From Peromyscus leucopus (lineage: Eukaryota; Chordata; Mammalia; Rodentia; Cricetidae), in contig NC_051067.1 in the NCBI RefSeq assembly GCF_004664715.2, positions 69,520,982 through 69,584,981 of the forward strand: DNA of 64,000 nt. The letters are read 5' to 3'. Of this stretch, positions 14,490-26,215 are shown piece by piece. The translations under genes were made by a program, and so were the position numbers. The stretch's first letter is position 1. The number at the start of each line of letters is the position of its first letter. The notes beneath the pieces are model-generated. The model made no database searches and was not told the DNA's origin. It saw only the letters and a program-made list of their open reading frames with translations.

Positions 14490-14852
14490 GGCTAATTTTA
14501 ATTGTCAACTTGACACAATCCACAATCACCTGGGGAGAGAGTCTCCGTGTTGGATTTTCTAGATCAGGTCTGTGTGGAATTGTCTTGACTGTGCTAATTG
14601 ATATGGGAAAGCCCTGAACACTGTGGGAGATGCCATTCCCAAGGCTTGGGATACTGAACTATATACAAACAGAAAGGGCAAACTAAGCCCTGGAGGCAGG
14701 CAGGCATGCATTCATTCATATTCTTGACTATGAATGTGGCTAGGTGCCTCAATTCACAGCCACCTTAAAATTCCCTGCTGTGATAGAACTGTAATTTTGA
14801 GCAAAAATAAACCATTTACCCCTGAGATATGTTGCATCAGGTTGTTTTATAA
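14490..14852 (+). mobile_element. Rodent interspersed repeat (L1/Lx 3'-end type)
   Basis: It starts 'taattttaattgtcaacttg' and ends near 'aaaataaaccatttacccct' followed by 'ggttgttttataacaaaaca'. These are recognisable ends of a very common rodent repeat. I am not sure whether databases class it as an Lx L1 3' UTR or a separate family. Confidence 0.65.
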
Positions 14853-14854
14853 CA

Positions 14855-14974
14855 AAACACCAGGTGCTATGGCAATCACCAATATTCCCAGTTCTTGGGA
14901 GGCTGAGACAAGATCCAGAATGTGAGGTTGATCTAGGCTCCATAATGATACACCGCCTCAAAAAAAAAAAAAAA
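14855..14974 (+). mobile_element. Old B1 SINE
   Basis: Reads 'accaggtgctatggcaatca', 'cccagttcttgggaggctga' and 'ctccataatgatacaccgcc', followed by an A15 tail. It is diverged but complete in outline. Confidence 0.75.
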
Positions 14975-17284
14975 TGTCAGACAACAGAAAAATATTTTTA
15001 AAATATATTAGCAGTTCCCAAAGAAGAGTTTGACTTCAAAAAAAAAAGGAAGTTTCTGGACAAACCTTATATATAATAAATAAATCAGTTTAAATCATTG
15101 GAACATATTTTATTTCTGAGGTTTGATAAAATTATTCCTACTAAAGTGGCCACTCATTGTACTTGTAGAAATGTACTCTAGCCATGATAAAATGTTTTAA
15201 GCCACAAAACCTATGGGTAATAAATTGAATTTTTACTTTATTTTTGTCTAGATCCCTTTATAATAATTGTTCTTAAAGAATCTTAGTAAACGGATTCAAT
15301 GGGTGTTGAGTTCAAGAGGGACACTGAAATGGATTACTGAGAAGTAAGGAGTTTACTTGAAAAGTTATTAATGCTGTTTGCAGACACAGATGGAGAGGCA
15401 GCATTTTGGTTGGGGCTACAAGGAAAGTTAAGGCTCTAACACTAGGGACAGACAAGCATGGTGGAGTACATAAAGAGAGGAATGTTTGCCCAGTTGGCAG
15501 AATGGGGTATTTTTTATGCTTTTTATATATCTGATGATGAAGGGAGGTTCCCAGTTCAAGTCTGCAACCATAATCTCTGATTTCTGGACAAGAGTCAGGC
15601 AAAGGACTAGAGAACAGGGTGTGTAAATTCACTTCCCAGGTGAGAGATCTGGTCACCTGGAAGTCTCTGAGCTAAGGACAATGCCTTCTGAGTAAGTTAA
15701 TCAGTATCTGTAAAAGAGAGGGAGCAGCAGCAGCTAAATTCTGACATGAATTGGTTAACTGAAGCAGCTTAAACAAAATTGTTCTTTAAAAAAAAGTCAC
15801 CCCCTTGTCTGGTTTTCCATTTCTTCTAGCCTGTGCTCTGACCATAGTGTGTCTGTACCATGAGCTGATATAACAGGGCAATGGTATTCTACATGAAAAC
15901 ATTTTGAAGTAGTTTCAAAAACAGAGAAAATAATTGAAAAATGTTTAACATTCTAGTAGTAGGATTTCTCTTTGGAGAACAAGGTTGGAGTAGTCCATTG
16001 GGTACCACCATTCACTTCACTGTATTTCTTTTTGTAAGTTTTGAGTCTTTACTATATATGTAATACGTTAATCCATCAAGGAACAAAGCAAATTTTCCCA
16101 AGGAGGAGTGAAAACAGTATACTCAAGTGTATTAGGATTGTTACTTCAAAAACTCAACAGTTAAATTTCTTCAACAAAGAGTTAATGCCCTCTGCAAATC
16201 TACATCTCTTTGCTCTGGAAAGATTCTGTTAGATTTGCTCGCCTTTCGGATATAGAATGTATATGATTATTTTCTCTTCTTTAAAATATAAAATATAGTG
16301 TTGAAAAGTGTGTATTTGCACATACACATCATACATTCTACATTTTGGTTTCTGTTTCCTCTGGCCATTGCTTCTTTATCAGAATCAGGGAAGGATATGA
16401 ATACAAAAGAGAAGTCATTTTCCTTTTTTCTGAGTTCTAAATAAGTACATGCTTGATCAACGTCTGCTGATGTTCAAGTACCACTTGAAGACACCAAGGC
16501 ATTCTCCTAAATTGTTTTTGATTTTCCAACTGACAAACACTGTGTTTGCTCTCTATCTGAGCACCATTTGGCTAACTATAGAGAAAAATCTGTCCTGCTA
16601 TTTACCATCACGTGTGTTTGTAACAGTTTTTTCAAGATTGTTCAATGATATGAAAGTTTTGTTTACACTAACCCACCATGTGTTTATAAATGAGATGGCT
16701 ATACTTCAACACATTCAGTCTAAGGGACAGATAAGGAATTTCTTAAAATGGCACATTTTAATGTTAAATTTAATTCTAATCTGTTAGCTTGTTGGCATTA
16801 ATAAGATATGGAGTTCCCCTGAAATAATTAAGTTAATTGTCTAAAAATAAAATTATGTATGCTCAATTTTGTAAAATAGTAAGTACCAAAAACTCTTATG
16901 GGGATAAGAATGTAGTCCTTAAAGAACAAGGAAATAAACATTTTTAAAGAAAAGTTTATAGTTGTCATCTGTTAAAACAGCAGACATGAGTATTGAATGT
17001 TGATGAACCTTAGGTTGACAATATTCTTTTGAAAAGGATGATATGATGCTTAACAAAAACAGTAGCAAGAATTGTTCATAGTGTGTTTGCCTTGCTGGGA
17101 ATATCATGTGAAAATTCAAAACATGACATGATGATACTCAAGCCAGCATGTCAATATTTATATAAAATATAAAAATTATTATTAAAGTATTCTCTGATCT
17201 TTTTACATTTCATTAAAATGTATCCTCTAGCAAAACTAGAATATGACAATTTCATAATCCTTGAAAGGAACATTATCCTCATTT

Positions 17285-17525
17285 CATTTCTGTTGTTGTG
17301 ATGGCAAAAACACAGGGGAGTACAGATTTATTTCATCTTACAATTGCAGATTTTGGACCATCCCTGGAAGACACAGCATCAGGAACTTGAGAGAGTTGCT
17401 TATGTCACATCCCTAGTGAAGAGCAGAGAGAAATAAATGCATGCATGAGTAGCATTCATCCCTTTTCTTTTGAGAATCCAAACCAGGGAATGGTACTACC
17501 CACTTTCATGAAATTTAGTAATTCA
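17285..17525 (-). mobile_element. Rodent interspersed repeat (L1/Lx 3'-end type), diverged
   Basis: Begins 'ttctgttgttgtgatggcaa', the reverse end of the same repeat class as 40.69-41.10 kb, with the matching middle 'gagaatccaaaccaggg'. A (TTTG/TTTTG)n stretch follows at 17549-17583. Confidence 0.5.
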
Positions 17526-18139
17526 TCAATGCATGTACTAATCCCCATGGTGTTTTGTTTGTTTTTGTTTTGTTTTTGTTTTTTGGTAGTTCTGTAGTTC
17601 TACAAAGTTCTAGATATTAGTTTAAAGGTATATATCTTCATAAAATTGCACAGCAATCTTAGAAGTCTAGGATCCATTTTAGGGGAAAAATGAAGTTTAG
17701 TAGTTGAATAAAGATCAGCGTTCTTGCTTTCTCTCTCTAGAGTTTTTATAGAAATGACTGGGAGACTCTGGAGAATCGTGAGACTCATTTTTTCTCTCTT
17801 TCCTAGAAAGCTACTTTTCCTTTTATCACCCCAGCTCTTGATTTCTCTTTTCTGTGACAATTCATGGCCAAGGAAGAATTTTTTATTCTCTCCATGAATC
17901 GTATCCTCAACTATAACAATTTCTGAAGATTAGTTCTCTTAGAAGTACACAGGTTTATATTCCTAATGCAATGCCTTGTGATCCCCCAGAGAAGACCCCA
18001 GTACTGCCCTGTGCCCTGATCAAAATTTATCTATCTCTCTTCTGGACTCTAGCAACACATAGGTTTAATTTAGTACTGTTTGGATTTTCTGCTGCTATTC
18101 CTGCTAAAATACAGAAAGGACAGGGAGGCTGAAGGGTAG

Positions 18140-18370
18140 GAATGCCATATACGTAGACACTTTTAAAGCAATTATAATAACTAACTTTTGCTCTATGTGT
18201 ATTCTGAATCATACACCTCCTGAAACCTTTCCTGCTGCTAATGTCTATGAATTTGATGGTCCCATTCAATTTTCACAGTTATGTGAAAAGTTGATAAAAT
18301 TGATATCAATTTGTTTGATAAATTAAGTAAATGAGCATTAAAGAGTTGGAACCTAGGTAACAAAAAAAGT
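18140..18370 (+). repeat. Possible MIR SINE
   Basis: The order 'aatttcacagttatgtgaaa' (approximate), 'aagtaaatgagcattaaaga' and 'gttggaacctaggtaac' resembles the 3' half of MIR. It is highly diverged. Confidence 0.35.
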
Positions 18371-18494
18371 AATTAGTAGAGCAAGGATTTTAAAAAAATA
18401 AATATAGGTTGTACATTTGGGGAGATGCAAAACAAATAAAAGTTAGGGTTTAAACTTTAGCACATATGACATTCCCAAGTATGTTCATAGGCTA

Positions 18495-18860
18495 TGCCGG
18501 CAATCCTAAACAGAGGACTAAGTCCCCACTTGGCTTCCGGAGAAAGAACTGCTACCCTACTTACACTACGTAGTCAGAAGGTTTTTTGTGTCCCTCTCTG
18601 CTGGCAGTCGGGACAAATCTCTTTTACTTGCTTCCCCCAAGTAAACACACAGAGGCTTATGTTAATTAAAACTGCTCGTCCATTAGTTTAGGCTTTTTAC
18701 TGACTAGCTCTTTGCCAAGGTTTACTTTCTTTCCATAATTTATCAATGTCCTCCTTAGTTAAAGGTACGACAATTTCTGCTTGATCTATTCCTACTAATT
18801 GACGAAGTCTCAATTTTCCTTTTAAAATCAAGTTAGAGATCATTTTCATGTAAGTTTTTA
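18495..18860 (-). mobile_element. ERV fragment: pol remnant fused to LTR 3' half
   Basis: On the minus strand, 18860-18711 reads without stops as the reverse transcriptase-RNase H connection of a betaretrovirus-like (ERVK/mys-like) pol, including the motif IVVPLT. It passes directly at about 18711-18700 into LTR sequence containing 'cctctgtgtgtttactt', which is also found in the + strand LTR at 19.7 kb. The integrase, env and 5' part of the LTR are missing between them. The junction word gagctagtcag fits both partners, suggesting joining at short homology. Inactive remnant. Confidence 0.72.
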
Positions 18861-19225
18861 ATTTTTACTCCATTTATTTGGTAGATAGAGGAACTTTGGA
18901 TGACTGTCCAGGCAGGTAGCTGTCTCTGTCATTGTAGATTTTCCTGTTTTTCCTGATTTTACTGTTTACTTAGGTAATATTGTATCCTTTGGAGGTCTTT
19001 GATGTGATGTAGTTGAAGACTAGATATAATTTTCTATGATAAGTTAGATATGAAACCTTATACTCACAAATATAGGATAAATTGAATATTTTCTTTAAAT
19101 TTGCCAACCCTCAATGGACTGGTCATTGTAACTGTAATTCTTCCTTGATAACTGTTTTGTTATATATAATTTTACTATGTTAAAGTAAAACTTTGTTTTT
19201 TAATTAAATGGAAAAGGGGAGGTAC
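18861..19225 (+). mobile_element. ERV 3' internal (non-coding) segment with polypurine tract
   Basis: This AT-rich segment has the character of the 3' internal region of mys/ERVK-type elements. It ends in a polypurine tract (ggaaaaggggagg, 19210-19222) directly before the TGTGGG start of the + strand LTR. I see no env reading frame. The left border is approximate. Confidence 0.6.
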
Positions 19226-19768
19226 TGTGGGATGTTCTGTATGCTGTGAATGTGTTGTTCTGATTGCTTAATAAATAAAATGCTGATTGGCTGGGCGGTG
19301 GTGGCACACGCCTTTAATCCCAGCACTTGGGAGGCAAAGCCAGGCGGATCTCTGTGAGTTTGAGGCCAGCCTGGGCTACCAAGTGAGTTCCAGGAAAGAC
19401 GCAAAGCTACACAGAGAAATCCTGTCTCGAAAAACCAAAAAAAAAAATAAATCCTGATTGGCCAGTAGCCACGCAGGAAGTATAGGCAGGATAAGCAGAC
19501 AAGGAGAATTCTGGGAAGAGGAAGGCTGAGTGAGGAGATGCCAGCCCACTTTCCAGGGAGCAGCATGTAATGGCACACAAGTAAAGACATGGAAAACGTG
19601 GCAACATATAGATTAACAGAAATGGGCTGAGTTTAAATGTAAGAGCTAGTCAGTAGTAGGCCTGAGCTAATAGCCAAGGAGTTTTAATTAATATAATCCT
19701 CTGTGTGTTTACTTGGATCTGAGCAGATGCGGAGCAGGTGGGATACAGAAAAAAATTCAGCTACAACA
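19226..19768 (+). mobile_element. ERVK/mys-like LTR (interrupted by B1)
   Basis: The LTR begins TGTGGGATG and ends cagctacaaca. It includes 'ctgattggccagtagccacg', 'ggaagtataggcaggataag' and the 3' 'cctctgtgtgtttacttgga'. A B1 has inserted at 19291-19447. With the upstream polypurine tract this is the 3' LTR of a truncated provirus. Relatives in this window are the minus-strand LTR half at 18.5-18.7 kb and the LTR at 42.4-42.8 kb. Confidence 0.8.
19291..19447 (+). mobile_element. B1 SINE nested in LTR
   Basis: A full-length B1 (ctgggcggtggtggcacacg to the A-rich tail). The flanks 'aaataaaatgctgattgg' and 'aaataaatcctgattgg' form its target-site duplication within the LTR, so the B1 is younger than the LTR. 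The right arm carries the cricetid-type 'ggaaagacgcaaagctacac'. Confidence 0.93.
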
Positions 19769-21350
19769 CTAACCACTGTACAAAACATATTCAGATGCTT
19801 GGTCATTGTAAAGCATTTTGAAGATACAGAGTTGTTGCTTCAATTGTAGTTGGGATTATGTTCATGCAAAATGCAGGATTTGCATGATAAGAGTTTTAAT
19901 GAAAAATAAATATCACAGATGAAGCTAAGCAGCAAAGATAGTAAGTACATAGTATTCTCATGGGAAAAAAACAAACAAACAAACAAAAAAAAAAAACAAG
20001 ATTTGAAAATAATCAATTTAAAGCCTGTGCTTTGAAAAGAGTGTATGGAAACTTCATTTTGTGGGGGAGAATTATGCCTATTATGCTTTCCTATGTTTCA
20101 TTTTCTACACATTATCAAAATGTGGAGCATCAGTTTGCCACTGCCTCTACTCCTAAACTGAAGCATGCGGTCTATGCAAAAAGACAGTATTTGGGGGGCT
20201 AAAATACTATGGAGACTTCAGTTATGACTGTGTAATCATGAACTGAGTTACCCGAAGTCATAAAGTATGTATATTCAGAGATGGCTTTCTTATAGAAAAG
20301 TTGGCTAACAAGGCTCATTGAGAACAGACACTGCAGGCATGAGGACAGTGCACTGTACGAAGGGAGAGCATCACATCTCTCCAAAGAAACATGCTGGGTT
20401 CTTCAGGACAAGCCAGACTGAGGCTTGTCCATCTCCCCATTCAGCCATGTTCTCCTTTCCTTCCCATACCTGGTATATTTACCTAGAATAAATTGCACGG
20501 TCATCCTACCAAACACCATTCTACTGACCTCCTCCCTACTCCTTGCTGTTGTCTGAGTTTGCCATGTTTGGTGCACTCAGTATTTAGGCAACACCAAATG
20601 CTGCACCACATTTGCCTTCCATGTGGGAGAGACTATATGGCCCATACATCTAGACAAATTGCTTTGTGACCTTGTATGAAGGACATTTAATCAACATGTT
20701 GGTTAATAAGTAAAATGTCTGTTCACACCGAATTTGGAAACAAATATTGAGTCTGGTTTTGATGGGCTTGATGAAGTATGCAGTGATGCCATATAAATAA
20801 AACAGGACATTAAGGAAAATGAGGTCTTCGGGGGATGTGGGAAAGGCAGGGAAGAGAAAGTAACAGAATATATGGGACATAAGAGAAAAAGTGTGACTAG
20901 TAGAAAAAAGGGATCTAGAAGAGTTCTGTAGAGAGGAGAACAAATAAAAAATACAAATAAGAAATTATGTAATGCCATAAAGAAACTCATTATAGTGTAT
21001 GCTAACTTAAAACAAGAATAAAAAAGCAAAGCTAAGAGGAACTGTCCAGCTATGAGTGTTTCAGTTAACACAAAGTGACATCGGCTATTTTATGAAGTAG
21101 AAAATTGCTTCACACTCAAATTCTTTAAAAAAAATCCTCTTTTTTCTCTCTTTAATAAGACATAGAACAGTGATAAACATGAGCTGCATAAAAACTCAAA
21201 TAGAATTAGCATTTAAAAATTTGATATTTTATATGCCCTACAAGACTGATGTAGAATAAAGTTAAGAAATATGGAAGAACACACTCTTCTATGACCAAAA
21301 TTATTTCTTTTTGTTTGTTTGTTTGTTTGTTTGTTTTGTTTTTTTGTTTT

Positions 21351-21530
21351 TTTCGAGACAGGGTTTCTCTGTGTAGCTTTGCGCCTGTCCTGGGACTCAC
21401 TTGGTAGCCCAGGCTGGCCTCGAACTCACTGAGATCCACCTGCCTCTGCCTCCCGAGTGCTGGGATTAAAGGCGTGCGCCGCCGCCACCGCCACCGCCAC
21501 CACCACCACCACCACCACCACCACCCAGCT
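21351..21530 (-). mobile_element. B1 SINE with internal trinucleotide expansion
   Basis: A reverse-oriented B1 with a (TTTG)n/T-rich tail side at 21310-21350. A perfect 15-bp target-site duplication, ccaaaattatttctt, lies at 21295-21309 and 21531-21545. The normal GGTGGTGGC box near the 5' end has expanded to about 40 bp of (CCG/CCA)n on the + strand, 21480-21526. Confidence 0.95.
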
Positions 21531-21814
21531 CCAAAATTATTTCTTAAAATAGGAGTTTACTAATGTGTTGTGGGCCATCTATCTGCTAAAAAGCTTGTTC
21601 TTGTAGATTGTTAGAAACCTTCCAGGCCTTTTAATGAGTTCACAGATGGATGATGAGGAGATCAGAACAAAATTTCCAGAAGAAAACCAAGTTTTCTATG
21701 TTCTACAATCACTACTAAAATTATGTAGCAAAGATCTTGGGAAACAATTGGTGGTAAAGTGTATGCTGTGCTACATGAGAACTGAAGTGCAGATCATCTG
21801 ACCTATGTAAAACT

Positions 21815-22080
21815 GGTGAATGTGGCAACTTGCCTGCAAACTGAGGACCTGGACACACAAGCAGCGACTCTCTGGAGCCAGTTTTTCAAAATTTGAACTC
21901 TGGAGTCAGCAAGAGATCCTGCCTCAGAAAATAAAGTGGAGAGCCACCAAGCAGGGCACCCACCGTCAACTTCAGACCTCTATAGGTACTTACACATATG
22001 TGAGCTAACACACATGGAAACATGTGTGTACACACCAATGCATACCAAACACACATATCTGCACAAGACACAAATAAAGA
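21815..22080 (+). mobile_element. B4-type SINE
   Basis: Has a tRNA-like 5' part ('cttgcctgcaaactgaggac'), a damaged B1-like middle ('gcaagagatcctgcctcaga') and a CA-rich tail with 'caagacacaaataaag'. Confidence 0.6.
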
Positions 22081-22087
22081 AAAATTA

Positions 22088-22170
22088 TCCATCTTTACTT
22101 TGCAGCAAGGGATCAAACTCAGGACCTTATGCTGAGCAAGCATTCTACCACTGAAGGACACCCCTAGTCC
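22088..22170 (-). mobile_element. ID-type SINE
   Basis: The reverse complement contains ID/tRNA-Ala-like boxes; the + strand shows 'gcaagggatcaaactcagga' and 'ctgagcaagcattctaccac'. It is not a functional tRNA. Confidence 0.65.
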
Positions 22171-22687
22171 CCACCTTCCTACTTTCTAAGCATTGAAACT
22201 ACAACTTAAAATTAAAGAGATGAATAGAATTCCACATACATACATGTAGACACAAAAACATATGCCACATAATATCTGACATTTATATGTACCTAAGTAT
22301 GCAATTCAACTTTTTCAGACATGATATTTCTTAATAAAGAAATAACCTTGCATCAGTTTCTAATAAGCATGAGAAAAAGTTTCCATAAAAGTTAATTTAT
22401 TTATACTTGCAATTATGAAAGTTTAAAGGGGCCATTTTATTGTAAATGTGAGTGGGGGAACAAAGTCCTTTGATCCAAATAAGTTAGTGATATTGAAAAA
22501 TGAATATTTTTCATGTTGCATGGTTAGTGTAACTGAATATTGACTATGATATATACTTAAGAAAAGAAATTTAACTTAACAGAAACATTAGAAAAGTTAT
22601 CTCAGATATATAATCTCTTAAGGCATATAAAATTGAAATTCTAAGTCTTTGCAGAAATATTTTAATATTGTATATTATCATTATTTG

Positions 22688-22742
22688 TGTGTATGTGCAT
22701 GTGTGTGCATGTGCGTGTGCATGTGCGTATGTGTGTGTGTAT
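22688..22742. repeat. Degenerate (TG)n/(TGCATG) repeat
   Basis: Alternating purine-pyrimidine TG/CG/CA sequence of about 55 bp. Confidence 0.85.
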
Positions 22743-24317
22743 GAAATGAGTAGCTATCATAGGACAACTTTTGGGAGTCTATTCTCTCCTTATCAGACTT
22801 TAGCAACAAGAGCACTTGGCCATGGAATCACCTCACAACACAGGAGTTTGTATTTTTCTAATGGTTATGATGTGCATAGTTATGATTATCTAGCATTACA
22901 GACAGCAACAGTAGGAATCTACTGCTTTCTCTTATTCCCTGACCGTTACCATATATCAAATGAGCTCATATTACTTGTCTGAAAGATTTAATGACACTAT
23001 AAAATACAATGATAAGGAGTCTGTATTAATTAATGAGCAAGCTGTCCAAGAGAATCAATAACATGGTTTTCAAACTTGTTCTTCTTAAGTGGGAGGAACA
23101 CTTTGAAAGTGGAATTTCAGACACACAGCAGACAAAACTAAACTCTCTTGAGTATAGCCTAATGGGGACTCACAGCCAAGCCTTCTTGCTTTAGCTCCCA
23201 ACTACTGAAGTCCTTGAGAAAACATAACCTGAACTCTGGCATTGGGAGAAAGTCAGTGATAAATTCACGCTTGCTCAGTGAAAACCCTTCCAGAGCTACA
23301 CAGTTCTTTCTGGAGATCATCTGTGAGGATTCAAGCCACCTATGATTCTCAATGCTGTCTCTACTAGTAATTGAAGGGTCAGGGGAGGACAATGGCATCT
23401 GTTTTCTGACAGTGGGAAATAAGGATGCTTTCTATTATCCCCAAATATTCCTTTCCCCATTGTCTATGGCTCTAAATGGGATTCAAATTCAGGCTAGAGT
23501 TCTGAGAATCTGGACATACAGCCTGTGTCCATTTTTCTGCCAATTTCAACAGCCCAAGGGAAATTCTGAGACTTTCCTTCAGTAAAATAATAAATTAGGA
23601 TGAGATTTATTTTTCCTTTGAAGAGACCATCATTGCAAAGTGATCTTGCAGCCCTTGCTTGAATTCAGCTTTGTTCTTGACAAGCTGGGGGTGAGTTGAA
23701 TCACACATTATCGGTGCTTCTGAGGAATGCAGACTGCCCGAGAACAGAAAACATGAAGCTAAGCACTGCTGAGTCAAAATTTATAGACAAGGAGAATGTT
23801 TTATTAAGCACAACAAACTTACACTTCCAGATTTTACATTCCTTTTTCAGAACCATCGACATGACTAATGCCATGCACAGTCCGTTAATGTTCATTTTCG
23901 GGCAGGGAGATGTGCAGCTTACTGTGGGGGCATTTGGATTAAAGCCAGGAATTTTTAAGAAGGAATGTCAGAAATGGAATCCTGAAACTTCTGGAAGTAG
24001 ACTGTTCCTCAGTGTCTGCCTCAGTGGCCCTCCACCAAGGGGTTTGGACATGCTTCCTCTCTTAAAGACACAGTGTTTCTTTGTGTTCCACCGAAATAGG
24101 AAAGTTAGATTCTAGCAAGGGAATGTTTGATTCCAGAAGAATTCGTTCACCCAAAAGTGAGGATTTTTTTCCCCTCTGTTCTGCCTCTCTGGCTTTATTG
24201 AGGAAGGAAGCTGGAGTCTTTTCAGGTCTTGCCTTACATTGTGTGGATTTTCCTTTATGCATTTTGTTACATCATTTTTAATAGGCACTTTAGAATAAAG
24301 GTAGAGGTATTAAAAAC

Positions 24318-24440
24318 ATATTTATTGTAAACCTACTATGCAAAGTGATAAGGCAGTTCTTCACCTACATTATCTCATTTACTCCTTATAAGAGCCCAGC
24401 CAAGATAGATTATATAGTCTCCATTTTCACAAAACTGCAT
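24318..24440 (+). repeat. MIR SINE fragment
   Basis: The MIR core order is clear: 'acctactatgcaaagtgata', 'cctacattatctcatttact', 'ccttataagagcc' and 'tctccattttcac'. Confidence 0.7.
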
Positions 24441-24539
24441 CTCTCTGTTAACCATGTTAACCTTCAGAGATCACCACAGCTAACAGAGCCAAAAACTGAT
24501 TCCATATTTGTGAGGTCAATTTAATATTTACTATTTATT

Positions 24540-24747
24540 ATTTTATTGTATGTGTAAGAGTGTCTTGCACGTATAACTGTATACCATATGCATGCAGTAC
24601 CTGTGTAGGCCAGAGAAGAAGATTGAATGCTCTGGAACTTGAGTTACAGATGGTTGTTAGATGCCACATGGGTTCTTAGAAACAAACCCAGGGCATTATA
24701 CAAGAACAGTCAGTGCTTTAAACCATGGAGCCATTCATCCAGTCCCT
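24540..24747 (-). mobile_element. B3-type SINE
   Basis: The reverse complement shows the B2/B3 tRNA-like head; the + strand ends 'aaccatggagccattcatcc' and has 'ggccagagaagaagattgaa' in the middle. Confidence 0.7.
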
Positions 24748-25189
24748 CATGTATGCAACTTTAAAACTCCAATTCCTCCCATTAAGTTGTATGGTCCTGA
24801 GTTTTTGCAATAGTCAAATAAGAATAACTGTGAAGACTATTGATGGTGAGAATTCTGTAGTGGACAACTGTTGATTGGAATTCAAGTCAGGATTCAATGC
24901 ACACTCAAACAAGTGTCAGAGACCTTCACTATTTCCATTTATTTCTTCTCCCTGTGAAAGTCACAGAGAACAAGGCCATATTTTCCCCTGAAATGCATGT
25001 TAAAACTGTAAATCAAATAGTTAATTATTAGCTCATGGCTCATTGACTCAAGAGACTTTGGCTGCTTTATCTTGGAATGAGAGTAAACTATGCAATATAG
25101 ACTATTTTTCTGTATTTATACTCTATATTAAATTAAATAATTCTATTTTGATATTCTATATTGATAGAATGCTTTTTCTCTTTTTAAAT

Positions 25190-25628
25190 GATTTTTATTC
25201 ATTCATTCGTTTGTTTGTTTGGTTTGTATTTATTTTACATTCTGGCTGCCTTTTACCCTCTCTTCTCTCCTCCCAGCCCTTCCCCCGACTACCCCTTTGT
25301 TCCCATCCCCCAATCCACTCCTCCATTTCTGTTTATGAAAGGGCATGTCTCCTGTGAGTATTAATAAAACATGGCATATAAAGTTGCAGTAAAACTAAGC
25401 ACCTCCCCATATATTAATGCTGGCAAGGAGACCCAGTATGAGGAGTAGGTTCCCAATAGCCAGTAAAAGAGTCAGAGACAGCCCTGTTCCCACTGTTAGG
25501 AGTATCACAAGAAGACCAAGCTACATGACTGTAACATATATGTAGAGTGCCTAGGTCAATCCCATGTAGGCTCCCTGGTTTTTGGTTCGGTCTCTGTGAG
25601 CCCCTATGAGTGCAGGTTAGTTGATAGA
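25190..25628 (-). mobile_element. L1 3' UTR fragment
   Basis: Pyrimidine-rich on the + strand ('tttaccctctcttctctcct'), then 'aacatggcatataaagttgc' and 'ccatgtaggctccctgg'. This is the same 3' UTR type as the L1s at 9.6 and 55.6 kb. It is 5'-truncated and non-coding. Confidence 0.88.
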
Positions 25629-25884
25629 ACACTTTTTCTAATAGAATACTTGCTACTGTAATTCATTTCTTTAGGTTATCCTAGCATGTCACTGTCCATA
25701 GGATTCTATAAGTTATATATTTAGTTAAGTAGAAAAATAAAAGTATTCTTTAAAGAAATATTTTATAATTAATAAATTTTATAATCATTTATCCTCAAAG
25801 CTAAAAAAGTGGTAGCTTTACTTTTGGGTATGATATAATAATAAATATATTCTTTTCTAAAGTAAAAATATTTATTATTTGGGA

Positions 25885-26215
25885 TGGATAAAGAATTCAG
25901 TCAATAGAGTGCTCTTTGGCAAGCATAAGGACCTGAGTTTAATCCCCAAAAGCCACATTAAAGTACCATGCATGGTGGCATACACTTTTAATCTTGGCAC
26001 TTGGATGGAAGAAACAGGTGGATCCCTAAGACTTGCTGACCTAGCCAGCCCAGCCTACTTGACAAGTTCCAGGCTAGTGAGAGCCCCTGAATGAAAAAAC
26101 AAAGTAGACAGCTCCAGAGGAACAATATCCAAGATTGTCCTCTGGCCTCCACTCTCATGGGTACACACATGTATGCACATCTATATACACATACGCATGA
26201 AAATATTAAGTTATA
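25885..26215 (+). mobile_element. B4-type SINE
   Basis: An ID-like head ('gcataaggacctgagtttaa'), a B1-like body ('catgcatggtggcatacact') and a tail with 'gtcctctggcctccactctc' followed by CA/TA-rich sequence. Confidence 0.75.

Noticed and set aside
22088..22170. tRNA-like A/B box sequences (here and at 54.9 and 50.2 kb)
   Set aside because: They belong to ID/B3-type SINEs derived from tRNA and have decayed acceptor stems; not functional tRNA genes.
23696..24115. Open frame of 139 codons on the + strand
   Set aside because: Length alone is not evidence at this AT content; there is no motif, no similarity that I recognise, and a competing frame on the other strand.
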